In this document: positions 32,591-38,952 of the stretch, in pieces
Numbering within the stretch: the first letter of the stretch is position 1
Layout of the letters: each line of letters opens with the position of its first letter
Source of the DNA: Flavobacteriia bacterium
GTDB taxonomy: Bacteria > Bacteroidota > Bacteroidia > Flavobacteriales_D > Crocinitomicaceae
Length of the DNA stretch: 38,952 nt
NCBI GenBank assembly: GCA_016178305.1
Contig: JACOTM010000018.1
Coordinates: 1-38,952 of the forward strand
Direction: 5' to 3'
The notes under the pieces: model-generated
Database searches by the model: none
What the model saw: the letters and a program-made list of their open reading frames with translations, nothing else
Told to the model about the DNA's origin: nothing
Position numbers and translations under genes: made by a program

Positions 32591-32625
32591 AAAAAAATAG
32601 CGTTAATAATAGTTATTAACGCTAT
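32591..32625 (-). terminator. terminator of the M16 protease operon
   Basis: A 13-bp perfect stem, ATAGCGTTAATAA (32597-32609) and TTATTAACGCTAT (32613-32625), 3-nt loop; on the minus strand it is followed by a T run (complement of the A run 32591-32597). Confidence 0.9.
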
Positions 32626-32646
32626 AAAAATAAATAAAAAAATTCG

Positions 32647-34740
32647 TTATTTAAATGTTTTTAAATCTACTTTATCTTTAAATGTAAATGAAATAACTTT
32701 AATGTTAAAAGACATCTCATCTTGAATAATTGCCATTTTAAAAGGAAACAATATACCATTTACTTCTTTAAATTCAGTATATGTTGATGTTATTTCCATC
32801 ATTTTATCATCTGTTTTTTCCATTTTAACACTTTTAACTTTCATAAAAGTTTTAGTATCAAAATAATCAAAAGATTCAGAATTTCCATCGTGTAATTTTA
32901 AGACATAAACTTCTTTACCTTCTAAATTTTCTATACCAATCAATTCATATTTCATTCCTGAAGTGGCATAATTTAATTCAGGTAACAAACCTGTAGATTT
33001 TCCTTTTGCTGCAATTTCTTCCTTCGTTAATTCTTTTTTTCCAGTTTGCATGGAAGTTGTTGCGCCAAAGGATCCATCAAAATAGGATTTTTGTAAAACC
33101 ATTCCTTGTGCTTCTATTTTCGCAGCCTCAGTATTTGGTGTTTGCCAAATTCTTGTAGATGAAATAGGAAAAGGAGCTTGAGGAATTGTAACTTCAGCTA
33201 CTTCTTCAAATGCTTTTAATTTTTTAATCTTTTTAGAAGCATTTTTAATCGAAGTTGTTTGGGTTGTAGCTAAAATATATTTTTCTATTAATTGTTCTTT
33301 TGTAATATCTGCTTTTTTAGTTTCTTTAATTGGTTCTCCAAAAGCATCCCAAACTTCAACAATACCATCTGCGTCAAATTGCTTTAATTTTGATAAAACT
33401 TCTTCATTTCCAACAACAATAATATTACAATTTTTCGCTGTAAAATATTTTTGAGCCATTAATAAAACATCTTCTTTGGATATTGATTCCAGTCTTTTTA
33501 AATAGGTTTGATAATAATCTTTTGGTAACTTATATTTGATAATATTTAAAGCGAAACGAGCAATTGTTTGAGGTCTTTCCAATGAACGAGCGAAATTACC
33601 AGCCATTACCATTTTTGTTAAGTTTAATTCATCATCACTAACATACCCATTTGTAATTTTATCTAATTCAAATAGAATTTGTGTTATTGCACTGTCTGTT
33701 ACATCATTTCTAAAATTTCCAGATGCTGAAAGTGAACTTCCGTATGCGTTTATGTTTAAACCTGAATAACAACCATAGGTATAAGCTTTATCTTCTCTTA
33801 AATTTTGCATCAAGCGAGTGCCAAATCCACCACCTCCGAAAATATCATTTAATACTGTTAATGGTAATTGATCTTTATCACCAGGTTTAACATTTAAAGG
33901 AAAAGTAACATTAATTACAGATTGTACAGCTCCAGGTTTTTTAATGAAAATAACGCGATTTCCAGATTGTTTACTAGAGGGTGTCATTTCTTGATTATAA
34001 ATGTTATCCCCTGACCATTTAGAAAAATATTTTTCGACTAATTCTGTTGCTTGCGCTTTGGTAATATCTCCAACAATAACTAAATAACTACCTGTTGGTG
34101 TAAATATTAATTTGTAATATTTTTTTACATCATCTAATGAGATGTTATTTAAAGACTCTTCAGTCATTACTTCACTATACGGATGTCCTTTTGGGAAATT
34201 TGCTTTTGATTCAGCATTATTTGCCATTGATTCAGGACTTGATTTCGTTGAAAGTAAAGATGAAACAGTTTGATTTTTAATTCGATCAAATTCAGATTGC
34301 GGGAAATTAGCACGTATAAGTACATCAGACATTAAGTCTAATCCTTTATCTATGTGTTTGGTTAAACAAGATAGAAATAAGGATTCTTTATCAGCAGATA
34401 AATCTGCACCAATATAATCTTTCTCTTTGTCTAATTGATCTTTTGAACGATTGGTTGTACCTGATAATATTAATTCTCCAGTGATAGAAGATAAACCTGC
34501 TTTAGATCCCTCAGTCATTGGAGTAGCACTCATAACCATGTTAAAGGAAATTTTTGGTAATTTGTGGTTTTCAGATAATATAACTGTAATTCCGTTTGAA
34601 GTTGTGAAAACTTCAGAATCTTTAATGTTAATGGCAGGAGCTTTTGCTGCTGCGGGACGAATTGATCTGTCAACTTGTCCAAATAAGATTGCGGGAATGA
34701 TTAAGCCTAAAGATAAAATATATTTTTTAATCGTATTCAA
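32647..34740 (-). CDS. M16 family zinc-protease homologue, non-catalytic subunit, with C-terminal LolA-like domain
   Basis: 697 residues, signal peptide at about 1-22 (GLIIPAILFGQ). An M16 fold of two repeats at about 35-470: SNGITVILSENHKLPKISFNMVM, KAGLSSITGELILSGTTNRSKDQ (the place of the zinc motif HxxEH reads SSITGE, so no zinc site), PTGSYLVIVGDITKAQATELVEKYF, and GGGGFGTRLMQNLREDKAYTYGCYSG, an R/Y pair typical of substrate-binding subunits. A C-terminal domain at about 540-697 looks like an outer-membrane-lipoprotein-carrier (LolA) fold: YFDTKTFMKVKSVKMEK, TYTEFKEVNGILFPF. It pairs with the catalytic protein 3 nt upstream. Confidence 0.87.
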   Translation of the reverse strand: MNTIKKYILSLGLIIPAILFGQVDRSIRPAAAKAPAINIKDSEVFTTSNGITVILSENHKLPKISFNMVMSATPMTEGSKAGLSSITGELILSGTTNRSKDQLDKEKDYIGADLSADKESLFLSCLTKHIDKGLDLMSDVLIRANFPQSEFDRIKNQTVSSLLSTKSSPESMANNAESKANFPKGHPYSEVMTEESLNNISLDDVKKYYKLIFTPTGSYLVIVGDITKAQATELVEKYFSKWSGDNIYNQEMTPSSKQSGNRVIFIKKPGAVQSVINVTFPLNVKPGDKDQLPLTVLNDIFGGGGFGTRLMQNLREDKAYTYGCYSGLNINAYGSSLSASGNFRNDVTDSAITQILFELDKITNGYVSDDELNLTKMVMAGNFARSLERPQTIARFALNIIKYKLPKDYYQTYLKRLESISKEDVLLMAQKYFTAKNCNIIVVGNEEVLSKLKQFDADGIVEVWDAFGEPIKETKKADITKEQLIEKYILATTQTTSIKNASKKIKKLKAFEEVAEVTIPQAPFPISSTRIWQTPNTEAAKIEAQGMVLQKSYFDGSFGATTSMQTGKKELTKEEIAAKGKSTGLLPELNYATSGMKYELIGIENLEGKEVYVLKLHDGNSESFDYFDTKTFMKVKSVKMEKTDDKMMEITSTYTEFKEVNGILFPFKMAIIQDEMSFNIKVISFTFKDKVDLKTFK

Positions 34741-34742
34741 TG

Positions 34743-36236
34743 TTAGTTTTTAGGAACTGTTTCGGTTTCAATTTCTGGTTTTGGTAAATATTCTAAAATG
34801 ATGCGAGCATTTTGAGTTAAATATTTATTAGCAACTCTTAGAATGTCTTCCCGAGTTACTTTCATGTAAGAATCAAGTTGATTATTCACTCTATTTGCAT
34901 TTCCAAAGTAAACATAATTGTCAGCTAAATTTTCGCATACACCAGCAATTGAAGCATTTGAACTTACAAATTGATTTTCGAATTGATTTCTAACTTTTTC
35001 AAATTCTTCTTGAGAAATTAATTCTTTTTTGATTAATTCTATCTGTTTATCAATTTCTACTTGAATGGAGTCTAAGCTAATATCTTTGGATGCTATAGCT
35101 GCAAAAATTCCCATTCCCGCATCTTCTAAGCCATAAGCGAACGAGAAGGCATAATTGGCCATTTGTTTTTTCTCAACAATTGTTTTATTCATTCTTGAAC
35201 TTGAACCTCCTGATAACACTTCGTTTAACATTTCTAGTGCTGGAAAATCAGGATTTGTTTGTTCAGGAAATCTGTAAGCAATAAAAAGAGCAGGTAATTG
35301 TATGTTATCATAGATCGTATCTTTCAGTACACTTTTTGGAGTTTCGTTCGTTTTTGTTGGTCGCGGAATAACACTTGCTTTTGATGCGTAATAATCAACT
35401 ACTTTTTTTGCCTCTAAATCTTTTAAATGGTTGAAGTTTGTTAAATCAAATTTAGATTTTGCAACTTTATATTTAGCTAAAAAAGCTTCATCAGATAAAT
35501 TTTCAACATCTCTATACAAATTGATTGCTTCTCCTTTAGGTATTGATGCAAAATATTTTTCTACAAATTTTTTAGTTTCAGCGATATTAATATCTCCAGC
35601 AATAGAAATAGTTGAATTTGCAGGAACATAAAAGGTTCTGTAAAAATTCACATAATCGGCTTCTTGTGCAGCATCTAAATGCTCCATACTCCCAATTGGT
35701 ACCCAGTTATAAGGATGAACAGTAAACATTCTTTTGAATATTTCAGGAATAAAAGAAGCATAAGGTTGGTTATCAACACGCTGTCTTTTTTCTTCTTTAA
35801 CTACTGATCGTTGTGTCTCGATGCCTGTATTTTCAACTTTAGCATGTAGCATCCGTTCGCTTTCCAACCAAATTCCAAGTTCTAATTGATTTGAAGGCAG
35901 AATTTCATAATAATAAGTCCTGTCTTGTGAAGTATTAGCATTTAATGCTCCGCCATTTTTCTCAACCAATTCACTGTATTCTCCACGGCCGATATTTGTT
36001 GTTCCTTCAAATAATAAGTGTTCAAAAAAATGAGCAAAACCTGTTCTTTCGGCTTTTTCATTTTTTGAACCTACATGATAAAGTACAGAAACAGCAACGA
36101 TTGGAGTTGAATGTTCTTCGTGTAAAATTACGTGGATTCCATTTGGTAAGTCATACTCGACGTACTCAATTTTTTTTTGTGAAAAGGATACTAGCGAAGA
36201 GAAACTAATGCATCCTAACAAAATGATTTTTTTCAT
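34743..36236 (-). CDS. M16 family zinc protease, catalytic subunit
   Basis: 497 residues from ATG 36236 (MKKIILLGCISF); a reading to 36272 adds 12 non-homologous residues before the signal peptide (LVSFS, about residue 19). The zinc motif is HFFEH at about 69-73 in GFAHFFEHLLFEGT, with the distal Glu in a helix some 75 residues on, and RSVVKEEKRQRVDNQPY. An N- and a C-terminal M16 repeat are joined by a linker of about 60 residues (AEAINLYRDVENLSDEAFLAKYK). It starts the operon; the partner starts 2 nt past its stop. Likely a periplasmic heterodimeric peptidase. Confidence 0.9.
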   Translation of the reverse strand: MKKIILLGCISFSSLVSFSQKKIEYVEYDLPNGIHVILHEEHSTPIVAVSVLYHVGSKNEKAERTGFAHFFEHLLFEGTTNIGRGEYSELVEKNGGALNANTSQDRTYYYEILPSNQLELGIWLESERMLHAKVENTGIETQRSVVKEEKRQRVDNQPYASFIPEIFKRMFTVHPYNWVPIGSMEHLDAAQEADYVNFYRTFYVPANSTISIAGDINIAETKKFVEKYFASIPKGEAINLYRDVENLSDEAFLAKYKVAKSKFDLTNFNHLKDLEAKKVVDYYASKASVIPRPTKTNETPKSVLKDTIYDNIQLPALFIAYRFPEQTNPDFPALEMLNEVLSGGSSSRMNKTIVEKKQMANYAFSFAYGLEDAGMGIFAAIASKDISLDSIQVEIDKQIELIKKELISQEEFEKVRNQFENQFVSSNASIAGVCENLADNYVYFGNANRVNNQLDSYMKVTREDILRVANKYLTQNARIILEYLPKPEIETETVPKN

Positions 36237-36386
36237 GTGTTTATATTTTGTTTTCGTTTGGAAATTTGACAACTTAATTTGATATTGAAAAATAGCTACT
36301 TCAAATTAAAAGAATAAAAACCGATAATGGTCAAAGAAAAGGATATTCGGAAAAAATTGAAGTTGAAAGGTTTTTGTAAAATATAA

Positions 36387-36426
36387 GAAAAGGTAATGAG
36401 TTTATTATTGTTCTCATTACCTTTTC
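36387..36426 (-). terminator. terminator of ndk
   Basis: GAAAAGGTAATGAG (36387-36400) and CTCATTACCTTTTC (36413-36426) form a perfect 14-bp inverted repeat, 12-nt loop. On the minus strand it is followed by TTATATTTTAC, T-rich but not a clean run. Confidence 0.72.
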
Positions 36427-36444
36427 TTTATAGAATAATTCTAA

Positions 36445-36864
36445 TTAGAAAATTTCGTTTGCAGCAAAATGGAATTTACCTTCGATAGCAGCATTTTCAT
36501 CTGAATCCGAACCGTGAACTGCATTTCTTCCTTTGTTTTCAGCATAAGCTTTACGAATTGTCCCTTCTGCAGCTTCAGCAGGATCAGTTGCTCCGATTAA
36601 TTTACGGAAATCTTCAACAGCATTGTCTTTCTCTAAAATCGCAGCAACGATTGGTCCAGAAGACATATATTCAACTAATTCACCGTAGAATGGACGTTCA
36701 GCATGAACGGCATAAAATTCTTTCGCTTGATCTACACTTAATTGCGTATATTTTAAAGCTTTGATTTGAAATCCTGCACCGATAATCATATCGATAATTT
36801 TACCCATGTAACCATTTTCGATTGCATCTGGTTTCAACATTGTAAATGTTCTGTTAGTTGCCAT
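36445..36864 (-). CDS. ndk: nucleoside-diphosphate kinase
   Basis: 139 residues from ATG 36864; a reading to 36879 adds five residues with no homology. Opens [23 protein letters not shown], the family start (TMxKPDAV). Then [51 protein letters not shown] covers the core in pieces: [28 protein letters not shown], and the catalytic His in [12 protein letters not shown] at about 116-127. It balances NTP pools. Confidence 0.96.
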   Translation of the reverse strand: MATNRTFTMLKPDAIENGYMGKIIDMIIGAGFQIKALKYTQLSVDQAKEFYAVHAERPFYGELVEYMSSGPIVAAILEKDNAVEDFRKLIGATDPAEAAEGTIRKAYAENKGRNAVHGSDSDENAAIEGKFHFAANEIF

Positions 36865-36889
36865 TTTTATATTTTTCAATTTTTTTTTG

Positions 36890-36897
36890 CAAAGATA
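36890..36897 (-). promoter_or_regulatory. -7 element of ndk
   Basis: On the minus strand TATCTTTG matches TAnnTTTG, 25 nt before the ATG at 36864. The rest of the gap up to the next gene (36898-37083) shows no gene or structure. Confidence 0.48.
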
Positions 36898-37083
36898 GTT
36901 TTTTAAAAATGAATTGACCTTAGAATCGATTTAAATTTAGTGTGATTTTCAAATTTTAGTTGTTTTCGGATTAAAATATTACTGATTTTAGGGAAAATAA
37001 AAGGATTCGTCATTCAAAAAAATAATGAAAGCGAACTTGTTTTATAGCTTCATTTAGTTCAATTAAACGATTGTTAAAATAGT

Positions 37084-37716
37084 TTATAGAATATTTGAAT
37101 TGTTTAAGAGGTGTTTTAGTTCGTTGAGAATTAAAGCTGTTGCTCCCCAAATTTTTTTATTTGCTATTGTGAAACAAGGGATGTTTTTTTTAGTTTTTCC
37201 ATTTTGAAATTGAATTTCCATCATGTCGATGTTTTCAGGTTTGCTTAATTCTTTTAAATCAAAGTGAACGATTTCTGCAACTTCACGTAAATCTCTGATT
37301 AAATTTGGGATTTCAGTAACATAAAAAACATACGGATAAACAATGAAATTACTAACTGGAATATAAACTTTCGTTAATTCACCAAGTAATTGACCTTTGT
37401 TTATTGGGATTCCAATTTCTTCAAAACATTCTCTCCGAGCGGTGTGTTCAAGATTTGGATCATTTTTTTCTTTTTTACCGCCAGGAAATGAAATTTGACC
37501 ACTATGATTACCTTCATATTCAGGTCTTTGAATGACAATCGTTTTTAAGGTAGATTGATTTGGATAAATAATGACAGATACAGCACTTTCTTTGTAATCT
37601 GTGTTATTTGCAATCCCCCAACTAGATAAAGGTCGATTGGAAGGAGCCATTTCCTGATGAACACTTTCTCCCGGTAGTTGATTCTCAAATGCGTGAATTA
37701 ATTTTTGAAAAAACAT
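37084..37716 (-). CDS. CoA-pyrophosphatase-type Nudix hydrolase
   Basis: 210 residues. The Nudix box lies at about 79-101: GGKKEKNDPNLEHTARREC then FEEIGI, with REC-FEE holding the metal-binding glutamates. The stretch IQRPEYEGNHSGQISFPGGK directly before it fits the CoA-pyrophosphatase pattern (R-x...H-x-GQ-x-x-FPGG). Likely splits CoA or dephospho-CoA derivatives. The ATG at 37716 is 10 nt after the stop of the upstream lipoprotein (37727), forming an operon. Confidence 0.88.
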   Translation of the reverse strand: MFFQKLIHAFENQLPGESVHQEMAPSNRPLSSWGIANNTDYKESAVSVIIYPNQSTLKTIVIQRPEYEGNHSGQISFPGGKKEKNDPNLEHTARRECFEEIGIPINKGQLLGELTKVYIPVSNFIVYPYVFYVTEIPNLIRDLREVAEIVHFDLKELSKPENIDMMEIQFQNGKTKKNIPCFTIANKKIWGATALILNELKHLLNNSNIL

Positions 37717-37726
37717 GGGATAAATT

Positions 37727-38332
37727 CTATTTAATTTTTATTGAATGTAGTATGAAATTGAAATCATCATACAAGTAACTCATATTCGTATTTTTACCAA
37801 TAAATTGAATGACATAAAAGTAATTCTTCACCTTAAATGTTGCAAGATGATAGGTATTTGTGAATCCACTATTGTTATTATCTCCTTCAATTGTTTGGAT
37901 GACTCCTTTGTTTTTATCAGCAAATGTAAATTCTTTTTTAATAGATGCGTATGTATTTGTAAGTGAATTCATTCGTTTGCCAGCATAATAATCGTGAATA
38001 GCATCCATTTCACTAAGTTTTTCATCGAATTCTAATTGAAATTTTTCAGCATCTTTTTTTGAAAATTTTTCAATGCTAAAATTTAAATGTAATTCATTAT
38101 TTTCTAAAAGAAGGGCATTTTTTTTTAATACATATTTCTTTTTCTTTGTATGTTTTTTGAATTGTAAAGGGAGTTTGATATAAATGCTTTTGTAATTGTA
38201 TTTTTTAAAATGTCTAAAATCCATTTGATTGGAACTCAATTCTTGATAGGCATTGTTATTTGTTTCGCTGTTACAAGAAGTAGCGATGAATATTAGAGCT
38301 AAAAAAAGGCTAAAACTAAAGTGGATTTTCAT
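37727..38332 (-). CDS. lipoprotein of unknown function
   Basis: 201 residues, signal peptide and lipobox IATSC (Cys at about 20). The mature part is Lys-rich (FKKHTKKKKYVLKK) with beta-strands after it, ending NFILHSIKIK. No known family; it may be a PsbP/MOG1-like fold by its compact beta pattern (LHLNFSIEKF, HLATFKVKNYFYVIQF), which is a guess. It starts an operon with the Nudix gene. A near-match -7 (TATATTTA) lies upstream. Confidence 0.68.
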   Translation of the reverse strand: MKIHFSFSLFLALIFIATSCNSETNNNAYQELSSNQMDFRHFKKYNYKSIYIKLPLQFKKHTKKKKYVLKKNALLLENNELHLNFSIEKFSKKDAEKFQLEFDEKLSEMDAIHDYYAGKRMNSLTNTYASIKKEFTFADKNKGVIQTIEGDNNNSGFTNTYHLATFKVKNYFYVIQFIGKNTNMSYLYDDFNFILHSIKIK

Positions 38333-38375
38333 TGAAAATTTAATGTTCGAGGTAAATATATTAATTTTTTAAGAC

Positions 38376-38400
38376 AAAAAAAAGGAGAGCGAACTCTCCT
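38376..38400 (-). terminator. terminator of sppA
   Basis: AGGAGAG (38383-38389) pairs with CTCTCCT (38394-38400), GCGAA-type loop; on the minus strand it is followed by a T run (complement of the A run 38376-38383). Confidence 0.93.
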
Positions 38401-38405
38401 CAAAA

Positions 38406-38952
38406 TTAATTTAATTTAAAATCGTAGGGGATTCTCATTTGAATGCCTGAAAATCGTTCTATGCTTTTTATTTTTTTGTAATAATCCAAAATATCTTCAG
38501 AGATACAAGATTTTATAGAAACTTTTTCGTTTTCTTCTGAATCACCTAAAGCTTCTAGTATTTCTGCTATTTTATCTTTTTTAACATTTGGAAAATAAAG
38601 AACTTTTTGATTTTTTATAGCCGCTTTTTTTGCAGCATAATTTATGGCATCTTGAATTCCACCCAATTTGTCAACTAACCCAATTTTTAAGGCGTCTCTT
38701 CCTGTCCAAACCCGACCTCTAGCAATTTGATTTACTTGCTTAATCGTCATAGCTCTTCCTTCAGAAACACGGGTTAAAAAGTTTAAATAAATTTCATCGA
38801 CTTCATTTTGGATGATTGTAAATTCTTCGGGGGTTAATTTACGGTTAGTTGAGAGAATAGCATGTGAATTTGTAGCGACGCGATCAAATGTCAAACCTAA
38901 CTTATTTTCTAACATTTTTCCGGTATAAGGGATGACTCCAAATACGCCAATT
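38406..38952 (-). CDS. sppA: signal peptide peptidase SppA, C-terminal part (cut by window edge)
   Basis: 182 residues of open frame, running off the window; an internal Met at 38915 is not the start. The part before it (IGVFGVIPYTGKMLENKLGL) is coding and matches SppA 67K (GSIGIFGV in E. coli). Further on: RKLTPEEFTIIQNEVDEIYLNFLTRVSEGR, IARGRVWTGRDALKIGLVDKLGG, the signature of this family. The catalytic Ser and Lys would lie upstream, outside the window. It cuts leftover signal peptides in the inner membrane. Confidence 0.92.
   Translation of the reverse strand, partial: IGVFGVIPYTGKMLENKLGLTFDRVATNSHAILSTNRKLTPEEFTIIQNEVDEIYLNFLTRVSEGRAMTIKQVNQIARGRVWTGRDALKIGLVDKLGGIQDAINYAAKKAAIKNQKVLYFPNVKKDKIAEILEALGDSEENEKVSIKSCISEDILDYYKKIKSIERFSGIQMRIPYDFKLN

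Noticed and set aside
36237-36386. Possible short ORF (MVKEKDIRKKLKLKG...) in the gap before ndk
   Set aside because: Only 19 codons with no start signal or homology; the gap otherwise holds no gene.

Overview
The window is AT-rich chromosomal DNA from a member of the Bacteroidota, most likely order Flavobacteriales. The Crocinitomicaceae/Fluviicola neighbourhood is my guess from protein style, not a proven assignment. Lineage evidence includes a cell-surface protein with a type IX secretion (gliding-motility type) C-terminal domain, GSCFA, DUF1573 and DUF4197 family proteins, a TonB receptor with an N-terminal carboxypeptidase-like domain, and many copies of the Bacteroidota -7 promoter element TAnnTTTG. 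Shine-Dalgarno sequences are almost absent. No rRNA, tRNA, CRISPR array, insertion sequence or prophage was seen; most of the window is ordinary core genome.

Region 1 (1-4283, minus strand) is a four-gene envelope operon: a small lipoprotein, two DUF4836-like exported proteins that look like distant paralogues, and a GSCFA protein cut by the window edge. Region 2 (4404-7247, plus) starts with a glycosyltransferase gene broken by an internal deletion, then an intact glycosyltransferase, a tiny ORF and an MgtC/SapB membrane protein. Region 3 (7324-11546, plus) is a compact operon of a TonB-dependent receptor with a LytS-type histidine kinase and a LytTR response regulator.

Region 4 (11569-18966) holds housekeeping genes: DUF1573 protein, a Nudix hydrolase divergent from pyrE, an SRPBCC protein, birA, then rsfS-ftsH and, after a terminator, the phospholipid genes cdsA-psd and a small Lys/Cys-rich secreted protein. 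Region 5 (18969-22485, minus) has a DUF4197 lipoprotein and the type IX secretion cargo protein. Region 6 (22667-29975, plus) is central metabolism and RNA decay: gdhA, fbaA-accD, rpsO-pnp, a small unknown protein and yaaA. birA and accD in the same window both serve acetyl-CoA carboxylase, but they are not in one operon.

Region 7 (29987-32564) holds efp, a LapA-like membrane protein, a strong candidate for an independently transcribed structured RNA (about 31068-31288), a 42-residue lipoprotein, a 75-residue unknown protein and an OmpA-like protein. Region 8 (32591-38952, minus) has an M16 protease pair (one catalytic, one lacking the zinc motif), ndk, a CoA-type Nudix hydrolase with a lipoprotein, and the C-terminal part of sppA cut by the window edge.

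The most notable items are the structured RNA with mutually exclusive terminator and long-range pairings, the direct-repeat-like deletion scar in the glycosyltransferase, and three promoters whose -7 element ends exactly 4 nt before the start codon, which predicts leaderless mRNAs.
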